Positions 17,429 through 25,836 are shown, counted from the stretch's first letter. The stretch: 43,911 nt of DNA from Scalindua sp964437425 (GCA_964437425.1 CAYTGO010000022.1:1-43911); one strand, 5' to 3'. Made by a program: numbers and translations. The notes: generated from the sequence alone by a model not told the origin.

Positions 17429-19168
17429 TTATTTTTGAGCGATCCGCACATAATCCGGACCAAATTCCATGTAGCCAAGAGTTCTTTCTATAATACTCCC
17501 TACTGCAGGTGCGGCTACTGTACCTCCGTAATAAGCACCATTATTGGGTTCATTTAAGGACACTAAAACACATATTTTAGGTTCATCCACAGGGGCAAAT
17601 CCCACAAATGAACCAATGTATTTATTAGAATATTTCAATTTATTACCGACCATTTTTAATTTCTTAGCCGTACCTGTTTTACCAGCAACCCTGTGCGTAA
17701 AAAGCATTGCCCGTTTACCAGTACCTTCTTTTACAACGTCCTCAAGAATAGGAGCCATTACCTCCCTCGCAATCTTTGGAGAAAACACTCTTCTGATTCG
17801 CGCTGGGGCTTCATATCTCTTCTTTACTCTTTTACCTGAATAGTCTGTTATTTTGCTGATTATTCGTGGTTTCAGCAATGTTCCTCCATTAGCAATTGAA
17901 CAGAAAGCTGTTACCATCTGTATCGGAGTAACTGCTGTCTCATACCCGAAGGAGACTGAAATTTCTGAATCACCCGACCAGAGATTGAGAGGCCTTACAA
18001 TGCCTCTTACTTCACCGGGTAATTGGATTCCTGTTTTTTCTCCAAAAGCAAAATCCTTCAGATACCCATGCAGCCTCTGTTTCTTTAGCCTCTGCCCTAA
18101 TTGTGCCATTCCTATATTACTTGAATGAACGACGATGTCAGATACACTTAAATCTCCATATGAATGGGAATCTCTAACGATCCTTCTTCCACCATTTACC
18201 TTATAAGCACCGTTATAACAGAAAAAAGTCTCATCCTCTTTAACCAGACCATTATCCAGCGCACCACTTACAATCAATGGCTTAATCAGCGAACCCGGTT
18301 CAAAACAATCTGTAATTGCCCTGTTACGTCTCTCTTCCAGATTGGAATTGCGAACAAAATTTGGATTGAATGTCGGGTAATTAGCCATTGCCAGCACCTC
18401 TCCCGTAGAAGGATTCATTGCTATCGCAATTCCCGAATCCGGATTCCATTTCGAACACGCTTTCTCAAGCTCTTCCTCTACTATGGACTGGATGTTACAA
18501 TCTATAGTCAAAAAGACACTGTCACCGTATTTTGCAGAGACCGTCTCACCTTTTACAGTTGAGAACTGATGCTGGCGACCATCTTTTTCTACTACCCTGG
18601 AACCGTTGCTTCCTGAAATAACCTGATTTAGCGAACTTTCTATGCCTCCCAGACCGTTTTCATCAATATCAGTAAAACCCAGGACCTGAGAACACAATTT
18701 ATCGTGAGGATAGACCCTTTTGTACTCGCGTCTTATACTAATACCTTTAAGATGTAACTGCCTTAATGCTTCTTCTTGTTCATCTGATATTCTTCTTTTT
18801 ATCCAGACAAACCTCTTTTTCTTGTTTAGCAGCTTTGCTACTTGTGCTTTATTTAAACCCAGTACATCAGATAGTATTTTTGAAGTCTTCTTTTTGTCTG
18901 TTATAAATAAAGGATCCGCAAAGACAGAACCTACCTGAATAGATTCTGCCAGCTTCGACCCTTTTCTATCAAAAATAAGCCCCCTTCTTGTTGGAATATC
19001 CTGCTTTTTGCATTGTTGTGAGAATGCTAAATCACTATATTTTTTATGATCAATGATCTGTATACGAACCAGTTGATACAGAAGGGCAGAAAAAATTGCG
19101 AAAACGCAGAAGCACAAGATATTTGCCCTGATTTTATAACTCTTTGGAATTATTTTTGAGTTTGGCAT
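17429..19168 (-). CDS. ftsI: Septal peptidoglycan transpeptidase (PBP3/FtsI)
   Basis: Class B penicillin-binding protein that crosslinks septal wall. 579 residues. One membrane anchor at about residues 15-36, a pedestal with the RRGLIFDRKG motif (61-70), then the transpeptidase domain with the active-site serine in SLIK (293-296), SSN (349-351) and KTGT (497-500). The SxxK tetrad reads SLIK rather than the common STFK, but both catalytic residues are present. There is no PASTA domain. It follows the ftsL-like gene by 39 bp. Confidence 0.95.
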   Translation of the reverse strand: MPNSKIIPKSYKIRANILCFCVFAIFSALLYQLVRIQIIDHKKYSDLAFSQQCKKQDIPTRRGLIFDRKGSKLAESIQVGSVFADPLFITDKKKTSKILSDVLGLNKAQVAKLLNKKKRFVWIKRRISDEQEEALRQLHLKGISIRREYKRVYPHDKLCSQVLGFTDIDENGLGGIESSLNQVISGSNGSRVVEKDGRQHQFSTVKGETVSAKYGDSVFLTIDCNIQSIVEEELEKACSKWNPDSGIAIAMNPSTGEVLAMANYPTFNPNFVRNSNLEERRNRAITDCFEPGSLIKPLIVSGALDNGLVKEDETFFCYNGAYKVNGGRRIVRDSHSYGDLSVSDIVVHSSNIGMAQLGQRLKKQRLHGYLKDFAFGEKTGIQLPGEVRGIVRPLNLWSGDSEISVSFGYETAVTPIQMVTAFCSIANGGTLLKPRIISKITDYSGKRVKKRYEAPARIRRVFSPKIAREVMAPILEDVVKEGTGKRAMLFTHRVAGKTGTAKKLKMVGNKLKYSNKYIGSFVGFAPVDEPKICVLVSLNEPNNGAYYGGTVAAPAVGSIIERTLGYMEFGPDYVRIAQK

Positions 19169-19207
19169 TCTTTTTTTTTAAACTTACCAGTTAGAAAGTA
19201 GAAAAAC

Positions 19208-19519
19208 TCAAGCTTCTATTTTGTTTCCCGGTGACTTATCCAAATGTTTATGTGATTCTTTTGCAACTGCAATATCCTCTTCTTCGTGGACACTCAGATC
19301 AAGTTTCATATCTTTTACCTTCATAGATATCTTGTCCGGTTTTCTCAACTTGACTGATTTGAATTTTAGTTTTTTGCTCTCCTCCGACAATCTCACCAGT
19401 TCACTTTCCATTCTCGTGATATCGTAACCTATCTGTATTTTCCTTGAACCTTCCGTCATAGTAAAGATTGCCATAATTAAAAAAATGACAAGAATACAAC
19501 CGTATCTGCAAATTTTCAT
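19208..19519 (-). CDS. ftsL: FtsL-like division protein
   Basis: 103 residues: a short cytoplasmic head, one membrane segment (about 7-22), then a heptad-like helix (MESELVRLSEESKKLKFKSV) and the FtsL-like pattern LRKPDKISMKVKDMKLDL. FtsL forms a coiled coil with FtsB and activates FtsW-FtsI. Sequence similarity in this family is low, so the call rests on topology, size and position between rsmH and ftsI. The start overlaps rsmH by 4 bp. Confidence 0.8.
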   Translation of the reverse strand: MKICRYGCILVIFLIMAIFTMTEGSRKIQIGYDITRMESELVRLSEESKKLKFKSVKLRKPDKISMKVKDMKLDLSVHEEEDIAVAKESHKHLDKSPGNKIEA

Positions 19520-20442
19520 AAATATGTCCTTTCTGCTGCTCGAAGTTTAGCACTCCTGGATCTGACGTTCTCTCTAATCTCCGAATCACAAGCAATTAGA
19601 GGTTTCTTTGTCAGAATCTCCAGGAGAGCCGCATTTTTCCCCTCACGGAAAGCTCTCTTGACCAAACGATCCTCAAGAGAATGAAATGACATTACTACAA
19701 TCCTTGAACCACCAGCCAGAAATCCGCATGCATCATTTAAAAATTGCTCCAGACTTTTTAACTCATCATTTACAACTATTCGTAATGCCTGAAATATGCG
19801 AGTTGCAGGATGAATTTTTCTTTTCTTTGAATACTTGCCCGGTACGTATAATGCTTTTTCTGCGATCTTTGCCAATTGCGTCGTTGTTTTTATAGATACT
19901 CCCTTTTTCTGCTCATACACGATTGCCCTGGCAACACGTCTGGATTTTCTCTCCTCACCGTATTTCCAGAAGACATCTGCCATTTCTCTTTCAGAAAGCC
20001 TCTTTAGCAAATCTTCAGCTGTTATACCCTCTGTTCTATCCATTCTCATATCTAGAGGCCCTTCTTTATTAAAACTAAATCCACGCTCCAGAGAATCCAA
20101 TTGCAACGAAGAAACTCCGAGGTCAAGCAGAATACCATTGACCTTACTAATTTTTAACTTTTCAAGTACACAACCTAAGTCTGCGAAGTCAGCTTGATAC
20201 AATTTATAGTTATTACCTATTTTTGACAAAAACCTATCTGCTATCTTCAGTATCTCAGCATCCTTATCTATTCCAATAAGAAGCCCATCTGGTTGTATCT
20301 TCTTTAGTATTTCACAACTATGTCCTCCAGCACCAATTGTTGCATCTACTATGATGTCACCTTTACCCGGCTTAATGAAATCTATAACCTCATCAAGCAT
20401 AACAGGTCTATGCGGTGAAAAGTCATCATCAGGAACATTCAT
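19516..20442 (-). CDS. rsmH: 16S rRNA (cytosine-1402-N4) methyltransferase
   Basis: SAM-dependent enzyme that modifies the ribosomal P site; formerly mraW. 308 residues with HRPVMLDEVIDFI, the SAM loop DATIGAGGHSCEIL, GIDKDAEIL, LLDLGVSSLQLD, GFSFNKEGPLDMRMD, the helical inserted domain, and the C-terminal VVMSFHSLEDRLVKRAF. It sits between mraZ and ftsL as usual. Confidence 0.97.
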   Translation of the reverse strand: MNVPDDDFSPHRPVMLDEVIDFIKPGKGDIIVDATIGAGGHSCEILKKIQPDGLLIGIDKDAEILKIADRFLSKIGNNYKLYQADFADLGCVLEKLKISKVNGILLDLGVSSLQLDSLERGFSFNKEGPLDMRMDRTEGITAEDLLKRLSEREMADVFWKYGEERKSRRVARAIVYEQKKGVSIKTTTQLAKIAEKALYVPGKYSKKRKIHPATRIFQALRIVVNDELKSLEQFLNDACGFLAGGSRIVVMSFHSLEDRLVKRAFREGKNAALLEILTKKPLIACDSEIRENVRSRSAKLRAAERTYL

Positions 20443-20492
20443 TGATTAACACTTTTTTCATTACCTCAATCCTGCAAAACTGTTTTATATCG

Positions 20493-20957
20493 TTACGGAC
20501 TTGGGACAAATCCCAAACGAAAGAGATCCTCTGCGTCATTCTCAAAATTCTCACTGTTGCCTGCCTCAGCTTCCTCCCACGATTTTTTATCCCATATCTC
20601 TATCCTGTCCATTACTCCAACAATAATGACTTCCTTTTTAATACCAGCATAGTCTATGTGCTGAGGGTGAATGTTAATTCTTCCCTGCTTGTCGCAGTCA
20701 ACTTTTTTTGAATTTGAAAAGAAATGGCGCTGGAAATTCCGCGCTTTTCTATTTGTAGATGCTTGTTCGTTGTATTTTTCTGAAATTGCTTTGAAATGAA
20801 GTGGAGTGTAAAGTGCAAGGCACTTATCCAGACCCGGTGTTACAAAAAACCCATTACCCTCTGTATCTTCATCCATACATTTTCGTATCGATGAAGGTAT
20901 GGCTAATCGATTTTTTTCGTCAATAGTATGTAGATGTTTTCCTGTAAATATGGCCAT
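20493..20957 (-). CDS. mraZ: Transcriptional regulator MraZ
   Basis: 154-residue double AbrB-like DNA-binding protein: first half with DEKNRLAIPSSIRK, second with DKQGRINIHPQHIDYAG. MraZ rings bind direct repeats in front of the dcw operon and control it. It is the first gene of the cluster here, with matching period-10 repeats just upstream, consistent with autoregulation. The C-terminus is acidic and slightly longer than usual. Confidence 0.95.
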   Translation of the reverse strand: MAIFTGKHLHTIDEKNRLAIPSSIRKCMDEDTEGNGFFVTPGLDKCLALYTPLHFKAISEKYNEQASTNRKARNFQRHFFSNSKKVDCDKQGRINIHPQHIDYAGIKKEVIIVGVMDRIEIWDKKSWEEAEAGNSENFENDAEDLFRLGFVPSP

Positions 20958-20966
20958 TTTTCAATT

Positions 20967-21022
20967 CCCCACTCTTACCCACCTGTCACCATTTAGGTGG
21001 AAAATACACCATTTTTCACCGT
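20967..21022 (-). promoter_or_regulatory. MraZ-type operator: five half-sites at 10-bp period
   Basis: On the minus strand, hexamers GTGGGG, GTGGGT, ATGGTG, ATGGTG and ACGGTG lie at 20967, 20977, 20987, 21007 and 21017, all in the same 10-bp phase with one position (20997) skipped. MraZ operators in other bacteria are TGGG-like direct repeats one helical turn apart. Two half-sites fall between the -35 and -10 boxes and three lie downstream, a layout suited to repression. Confidence 0.8.
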
Positions 21023-21028
21023 TGTCAA
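21001..21028 (-). promoter_or_regulatory. Promoter of the mraZ/dcw operon
   Basis: TTGACA (21028-21023) and TATTTT (21006-21001) with a 16-bp spacer. The first expected base of the message would be near 20994, about 37 bases before mraZ. Confidence 0.75.
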
Positions 21029-21097
21029 GGTTTTTTTTGATATTATTTTTTTATTTAACTTTAGATTCCGCCACTACTTGCTACATTTAATGTTTGT

Positions 21098-21126
21098 TTG
21101 AAAAAAACGTCAATATGTTGTATAAC
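21098..21126 (+). promoter_or_regulatory. Putative queA promoter
   Basis: TTGAAA (21098-21103) and TATAAC (21121-21126) with a 17-bp spacer, divergent from the mraZ promoter and about 50 bp before queA. Confidence 0.55.
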
Positions 21127-21178
21127 AACTAATAATGGATTTTTTATTCTGAAAGACTATTTTTAAGTGAAAAAATTT

Positions 21179-22231
21179 ATGAATACGGCTCCCTATAAAA
21201 TCAGCAACTATGATTACGATCTTCCGAAGCATCTCATTGCACAATATCCAACTGACAAAAGAGATGAATCACGCCTGCTTGTTCTTCATAAGGAAAGCTC
21301 TAAAATTGAACACAGAAAATTCTATGAAATTGTTGAATATTTAAATTGCGGAGATGTTTTAGTACTGAATGACACGAAAGTAGCCCCTGCGAGGATACTA
21401 GGTACCAGAACAACTGGCGGCAGAGTGGAAGGTCTTATAATAAGGGAAATTGAGGAAAACAGATGGGAAGTACTGCTACAATCAAACCACAGGCTAAAGG
21501 AAAATGAACTCCTTACTTTTGATAATAGCGTAAAAGGAACGATTTTATACCGAAATGATGCTGGGAGTTGGATTATTGCAGTTGAAGACAAAAAACAGTT
21601 TGCAGAAATGCTTGAAAAGTCCGGACGTATGCCACTTCCGCCATATATAAAGAGAGCCTCAGGTGACAAATCACAAGGAATACACGATAATGAACGCTAT
21701 CAAACAATTTATGCAAAAAAAATGGGAGCAATTGCTGCTCCCACCGCTGGTCTGCACTTTACAACAAATCTTCTGCAAGAAATATCTCGCAAAGGAATTA
21801 AGATAGTTTACATAACTTTACATGTTGGCTTAGGAACATTCAAACCCATACATAAAGAAGATTTTAGGCAACATAACATACACAAAGAGTTTTATAATAT
21901 TCCTGAAGAAGCTGTCGATACGATAAATAAAGCAAAATCACTTGGGAAGAAAATTTTTGCCACTGGAACATCAACATGTAGAGTCCTGGAAACAATAGCT
22001 AGTAATTATACAACAGAAAAAAGTTCAGGGTGGACCAATCTGTTTATATATCCACCATACAAGTTTAAACTCACTGACTCATTAATAACAAACTTCCACT
22101 TGCAGAGATCAACGCTAATCCTACTTGCATCTGCCTTTGCAGGACGGGAAAATATCGCGTCTTCTTACGAAGAAGCCATAAGCCTCAACTATAGATTCTA
22201 TAGCTATGGAGACTGCATGTTAATACTGTAG
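21179..22231 (+). CDS. queA: tRNA preQ1(34) S-adenosylmethionine ribosyltransferase-isomerase
   Basis: Makes epoxyqueuosine in tRNA by moving the ribosyl part of SAM to preQ1. 350 residues from ATG 21179; a GTG at 21167 would add four residues, but QueA proteins begin just before YDYDLPKHLIAQYP. Other signatures: RDESRLLVL, LVLNDTKVAPARI, GAIAAPTAGLHFT, LHVGLGTFKPI, GTSTCRVLE and TNFHLQRSTL. It stands alone, divergent from the dcw operon, with the minus-strand glutaredoxin-like gene converging on it. Confidence 0.96.
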   Translation: MNTAPYKISNYDYDLPKHLIAQYPTDKRDESRLLVLHKESSKIEHRKFYEIVEYLNCGDVLVLNDTKVAPARILGTRTTGGRVEGLIIREIEENRWEVLLQSNHRLKENELLTFDNSVKGTILYRNDAGSWIIAVEDKKQFAEMLEKSGRMPLPPYIKRASGDKSQGIHDNERYQTIYAKKMGAIAAPTAGLHFTTNLLQEISRKGIKIVYITLHVGLGTFKPIHKEDFRQHNIHKEFYNIPEEAVDTINKAKSLGKKIFATGTSTCRVLETIASNYTTEKSSGWTNLFIYPPYKFKLTDSLITNFHLQRSTLILLASAFAGRENIASSYEEAISLNYRFYSYGDCMLIL

Positions 22232-22302
22232 CCACCAACGCGCTTATATTGTTCCCAAAAGCAAACTCAGTAGAATTTCTTAAAAATAGGTGGGCATCTT
22301 TT

Positions 22303-22503
22303 CTATTTATCTACTTCTACGGGTAAAACCATGTTTTGCATTGAAAGCTGTACAAACGCCTCTACATCTATATCGTCTCGATCGTGCGCTGGATTTTTAA
22401 GCCTATCCGCGTCTCTCTCAACATATTCTGTATTCTGCGTTTTATAGCGTTCCTTTAATGCGTCACACTTTGGACAATCTGGAGACGTGTAAATATACTT
22501 CAC
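22303..22503 (-). CDS. Small glutaredoxin-like protein
   Basis: 66 residues with the redox motif CPKC near the N-terminus (SPDCPKCDALKERYK) and a possible cis-proline loop near the C-terminus (MVLPVEVDK), so a short thioredoxin-fold thiol-disulfide protein is likely. It starts with GTG at 22503, supported by TAGGAGGT at good spacing. It is shorter than classical glutaredoxins (about 80). The H1-like gene ends 37 bp upstream on the same strand, so co-transcription is possible. Partner and substrate unknown. Confidence 0.7.
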   Translation of the reverse strand: MKYIYTSPDCPKCDALKERYKTQNTEYVERDADRLKNPAHDRDDIDVEAFVQLSMQNMVLPVEVDK

Positions 22504-22540
22504 AATACCTCCTAAAATTTTAAAAGATTCCTTCTAGTGC

Positions 22541-23115
22541 TTATCTTCTCTTGGCTGCCTTTTTCTTCGCTGCCGGTTTCTTCTTAGCCGCTACCTTCTT
22601 CTTTGCTGGTTTCTTTTTAGCTGCTACCTTTTTCTTAGCTGCTGGTTTCTTTTTAGCCGCTACCTTCTTCTTTGCTGCTGGTTTCTTTTTAGCCGCTACT
22701 TTTTTCTTAGCTGCCGGTTTCTTTTTAGCCGCTACCTTTTTCTTAGCTGCCGGTTTCTTTTTAGCCGCTACCTTTTTCTTTGCTGCCGGTTTCTTCTTCG
22801 CCGCTACTTTTTTCTTTGCTGCCGGTTTCTTTTTAGCCGCTACCTTTTTCTTTGCTGCCGGTTTCTTTTTAGCCGCTACCTTTTTCTTTGCTGCCGGTTN
22901 NNNNNNNNNNNNNNNNNNNNNNNNNNNNNNNNNNNNNNNNNNNNNNNNNNNNNNNNNNNNNNNNNNNNNNNNNNNNNNNNNNNNNNNNNNNNNNNNNNNT
23001 TCTTTGCTGCCGGTTTCTTTTTAGCCGCTACCTTTTTCTTTGCTGCCGGTTTCTTCTTCACTACCTTTTTCTTTGCTGCTGGTTTCTTCTTGGCTTTTGC
23101 TTTTTTTACTGCCAT
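22541..23115 (-). CDS. Histone H1-like Lys/Ala-rich DNA-binding protein (interrupted by assembly gap)
   Basis: From ATG 23115 (strong site GAGGGGGTGG) the protein begins MAVKKAKAKKKPAAKKK and then consists almost wholly of the 12-residue repeat KKKPAAKKKVAA, ending AAKKKAAKRR before TAA at 22541. Such tails resemble eukaryotic H1 C-termini and bacterial H1-like proteins that compact DNA; no globular domain is present. A 100-N gap at 22900-22999 hides part of it. The 52 bp left of the gap (22848-22899) match 52 bp to its right (23000-23051), so collapsing gives 140 codons plus stop in frame, but inside a repeat the true copy number cannot be fixed. At least nine repeats are visible, one short by an Ala. 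Confidence 0.85.
22553..23082 (-). repeat. 36-bp coding tandem repeat (KKKPAAKKKVAA)
   Basis: Near-identical 36-bp units inside the H1-like gene, varying mainly at synonymous bases (AAG/AAA, CCG/CCA, GCG/GCT). Interrupted by the N run, so unit number is a minimum. Confidence 0.9.
22900..22999. other. 100-N scaffold gap in the tandem repeat
   Basis: Exactly 100 N, of the same kind as in murE. The flanks share 52 bp, which fits either contig overlap or simply the repeat. Confidence 0.9.
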
Positions 23116-23256
23116 TTTCCACCCCCTCTCAAATCCTAAAATATAAATTTAAAAAACAATCACACAGTAAAAACTACCAAGTACTCCCTGACCATCTAAT
23201 CAGCCAGAAAATCGAATGATATTTTGGCTTTGATGCCAGCTGGCACCTGCGCGCGT

Positions 23257-23284
23257 AATCTAACAAATCATAATATATTGTCAA
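23257..23284 (-). promoter_or_regulatory. Putative promoter of the H1-like gene
   Basis: TTGACA (23284-23279) and TAGATT (23262-23257) with a 16-bp spacer on the minus strand, giving a leader of about 135 nt before the ATG at 23115. Confidence 0.5.
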
Positions 23285-24178
23285 GCAAAAAAATGCTATA
23301 TTTTGTATATTACACAAAAATGGGGTGCATATCTTGTGTTGTAAAATTACACTTCAGCGGCGTCGAATTAATGCGAAAAACAAAAAAATCCCATTTCAGG
23401 AAATCTCTCTGAATAAAAAAATAGTAATAAAAGAAAAAATTTAAAAAACAAATAGTTAAAATTTATTTAAGCGCCATATCAATTGATACTAAATTTTTCA
23501 GCACCATGCCCCCCAATAACCCAGAAAATATATCCCAGAAAACAACATCAAACTTAAAGCCCATTCCATATTCTCCCTCGCATTAATACGACGAGAAATT
23601 TTCGGCAGTGTGGAACAGTCATTCACCTGGGAGGCTTTAGAAGCGGAAAACATACAATCTTATCAAGGACAGGTCTCCCTGACCATATGATACCTTTCAG
23701 CACATAAGATAGAAACAAAATTGATTCCCCCAACACCACTACCGCTATAACTGACTAATCCATTCATGCATAATCAATTAAAACCGCGTGCGACATGATC
23801 AGCCCCTTAGGCCATCCCCCATCACATAGTGATGGGGGATGGCGAACATTACAAAACAAATAGAAATCATTTGATGCAATTAACGCGCGGCAAACCATTT
23901 TGAACAACGCAACAGATATGGGAGAAATAGAAACACAAAAAAAAGAGGAGAATCTTGAAATAATGAAGCATGAAAAAAATTACAAAAAAAATAATTTTTT
24001 TATTTTAAAAAAGAATTTTTGCAACAAAAAACTCAAAAAAGAAGAAATATAAAAAACTGTAACCATTCACCGGAACACTAAAAATACGATGCGAACACAT
24101 AGAAATTTTACAACAATGATATGCTCTCCATGCTATATGGAAGGATTTGGCGGATGATCTTTTTGACGGAATGCAGTA
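23285..24178. other. 0.9-kb region without a recognised gene
   Basis: Very A-rich, especially 23920-24060. No frame in it looks like a known protein and no tRNA or rRNA was seen. It holds one perfect hairpin (23811-23843). A 44-codon frame on the plus strand (23918-24052) is preceded only by purine-rich background and is mostly Lys, Asn and Phe, so I do not call it. The stretch could be a decayed gene, a regulatory RNA locus or an AT-rich spacer beside the H1-like gene. Confidence 0.6.
23811..23843. repeat. Perfect 15-bp inverted repeat (hairpin)
   Basis: GCCATCCCCCATCAC, loop ATA, GTGATGGGGGATGGC. The stem is perfect and far more GC-rich than its surroundings. No T-run follows on either strand, so a simple intrinsic terminator is unlikely. 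It could be a REP-like element or part of a structured RNA; single copy in this window. Confidence 0.8.
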
Positions 24179-24604
24179 CTACCCTTTTGAAAATACTTCC
24201 TTTACCAAAGCCTGAACTTTTTTGCCATCAGCAACCTCTTTATATTTACCCATCACAAGCTTCATTGCCATTCCCATGTCTGCAGGTTTTTCTGAATCCA
24301 GTAGTTCAATTACTACATTTTTGAGTTCTTCATCTGACATCTGCTTTGGCAGAAATTCTTCAACTATCTTCAGCTCTTCATTAAAAGATATTACCTTATC
24401 TTGAAGATTTAAACGCTCGTACTCTTCAATGGTTTTTTTTAGCTTCTTTGCATATCCTCTTATAACATCAATCTGCTTAAATTCTTTACCGGACTTTTCA
24501 ACATTTATGATATCGGCTTGCAGCATCCGCAATACTGACACTCTCAGCTTATCGCCAGACTTCATTGCATTTCTTATCTCTTCTGTTATTCCTTCTTTCA
24601 TCAT
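24179..24604 (-). CDS. yqeY: GatB/YqeY-domain protein
   Basis: 141 residues, all helical, matching the YqeY family: EEIRNAMKSGDKLRVSVLRM at the N-terminus, EEYERLNLQDKVISFNEELK and IVEEFLPKQMSDEEL in the middle, MAMKLVMGKYKEVADGKKVQ near the end. The domain is related to the tRNA-binding tail of GatB; the free protein's role is unclear, probably tRNA-related. The start (ATG 24604 or 24601) has AAAGGG close upstream and follows the frameshifted zinc-ribbon gene by 14 bp. Confidence 0.92.
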   Translation of the reverse strand: MMKEGITEEIRNAMKSGDKLRVSVLRMLQADIINVEKSGKEFKQIDVIRGYAKKLKKTIEEYERLNLQDKVISFNEELKIVEEFLPKQMSDEELKNVVIELLDSEKPADMGMAMKLVMGKYKEVADGKKVQALVKEVFSKG

Positions 24605-24618
24605 AAACCCTTTACATA

Positions 24619-24895
24619 CTATACCTTGCGAACCAAATGCCCGCAGTGCGGACAGTAGTTTGGACTACCGAAATAGACCTTACTGCAATGTTCGCAGGCA
24701 GTTGACATTATCGGACGTTTTGCTCGCTTTGCTTTAACAATTAAGTAAAAAAGGCAGAAATACTATCATAAGCATGAAAACGCCTAACATCCATCCAATA
24801 GACATTTGCGTGCTGTAGTTATTCTTTTTCGCATCCATATATACCCATATAGATACTGCAGCGGCGACAAACAGTGCTATTTGTTGAGTATTCAT
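24619..24895 (-). pseudogene. Two-TM zinc-ribbon protein gene broken by a frameshift in a T6 run
   Basis: From ATG 24895 the frame reads MNTQQIALFVAAAVSIWVY, a charged loop (MDAKKNNYS) and a second hydrophobic segment, then stops after 53 residues. One frame away the coding continues with a basic stretch (VKAKRAKRP) and a zinc ribbon, CEHC, ten residues, CPHC (24666-24624 region), ending at TAG 24619. Removing one T from the six-T run (plus-strand A run at 24747-24752) joins them into a sensible 91-residue protein with FLPFYLIVKAKR at the end of the second membrane segment. This may be an assembly or sequencing error, a real mutation, or slippage. It lies 10 bp after plsC and 14 bp before yqeY. 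Function unknown. Confidence 0.75.
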
Positions 24896-24905
24896 TTGTT
24901 TCCCA

Positions 24906-25643
24906 TCAATTATAAAGTAGTTTTGAGACTTCAGATCTTACTTTTGCCACAACATCGATTGACAATTCCCTATCTTCTTTATCAACCTTCGGAAACTCAA
25001 TCGGCTTACCAAATCTAAACCCGATATCCCGATGCCCGGGGTTACTGAGAATACTGCTTTTCGGCAGATACCCTCTACTCCCCATAATGGCCGTTGGAAT
25101 TACTCTTCTACCTGACTTCAGGATAACCATAGAAATGCCTCTCTTAAACTTTCCAAGCTCCCCATTCTCACTTCTTGTGCCTTCAGGAAAGAAGATTATT
25201 GATTTACCGCCATCAAGTTTCTTTATAACTTCATTCAGGGTTCCGTAAGCATTTCTCTCGTCACTTCTACGAATACCAATATGACCTGAAGTTCTCATAT
25301 ATTTTCCAAGTAATGGTATTTTGAAAAGAATATCCTTAGAGATAAAGCTAAAATTTCTGGGAATAGCGGCTATTGAGAGCTTTACGTCTATAAAACTCTG
25401 ATGATTCGAGACAAATATCACTGGCTCATTTTCAGGAATATTTTCAAGGCCTTTGACATCAAAGTTAATTCCCAAAAGCCTGAAGGAAATCTGAGTAAAT
25501 TTTCTTTCTATAGAGTTGTATTTATTCTCTTTGTCTTTAATACCGATTGTAGAGACGATAGATACGACATAACCACTAGACCACAGTGCAACATTTACAA
25601 TCCACGCATACACTGTATAAAACACCTTAATAATAGTCATCAT
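24906..25643 (-). CDS. plsC: 1-acyl-sn-glycerol-3-phosphate acyltransferase
   Basis: Makes phosphatidic acid from lysophosphatidic acid at the membrane. 245 residues with an N-terminal hydrophobic segment (about 10-33), the catalytic HX4D motif HQSFID (81-86), GIRRSDERNAY and FPEGTRSENG (152-161), and a late PTAIMGSRGYLP stretch. First gene of a probable three-gene minus-strand operon with the zinc-ribbon gene and yqeY. Confidence 0.93.
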   Translation of the reverse strand: MMTIIKVFYTVYAWIVNVALWSSGYVVSIVSTIGIKDKENKYNSIERKFTQISFRLLGINFDVKGLENIPENEPVIFVSNHQSFIDVKLSIAAIPRNFSFISKDILFKIPLLGKYMRTSGHIGIRRSDERNAYGTLNEVIKKLDGGKSIIFFPEGTRSENGELGKFKRGISMVILKSGRRVIPTAIMGSRGYLPKSSILSNPGHRDIGFRFGKPIEFPKVDKEDRELSIDVVAKVRSEVSKLLYN

Positions 25644-25771
25644 TGTAAAATCCTTCTGAAGGCTACTTAACCAATTCCCTAACCATAATGATGAAAAATG
25701 GTATCAAAAACACCTTTTATATTCAAGGCTTTTGTAAGGATCCGGCAATACCATCTCCCGGATTTATTTCA

Positions 25772-25820
25772 TTGACAATATACTCTAGTTTGCTTTAAGC
25801 TTACCCCAACTTAAAGCAAA
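25772..25820 (+). promoter_or_regulatory. TTGACA box followed by an 11-bp inverted repeat before the glycosyltransferase gene
   Basis: TTGACA at 25772-25777 could be a -35 box; the -10 at normal distance (TTTAAG) is weak. It overlaps a perfect inverted repeat TTTGCTTTAAG (25789-25799) and CTTAAAGCAAA (25810-25820) around a 10-nt loop, ending 16 bp before the ATG. It could be an operator or leader hairpin. Confidence 0.45.
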
Positions 25821-25836
25821 ATTTCTGGATATCACA

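Noticed and set aside
22551..23024. Long plus-strand frame rich in Phe and Ala
   Set aside because: It is the complement of the Lys/Ala repeat gene; the minus frame has a start, a strong ribosome-binding site and a sensible protein.
23224..23412. 62-codon plus-strand frame upstream of the H1-like gene
   Set aside because: Overlaps the putative minus-strand promoter, no ribosome-binding site, and the composition looks random.
23918..24052. 44-codon plus-strand frame (Lys/Asn/Phe-rich)
   Set aside because: Lies in very A-rich sequence where such frames arise by chance; no distinct ribosome-binding site or family likeness.
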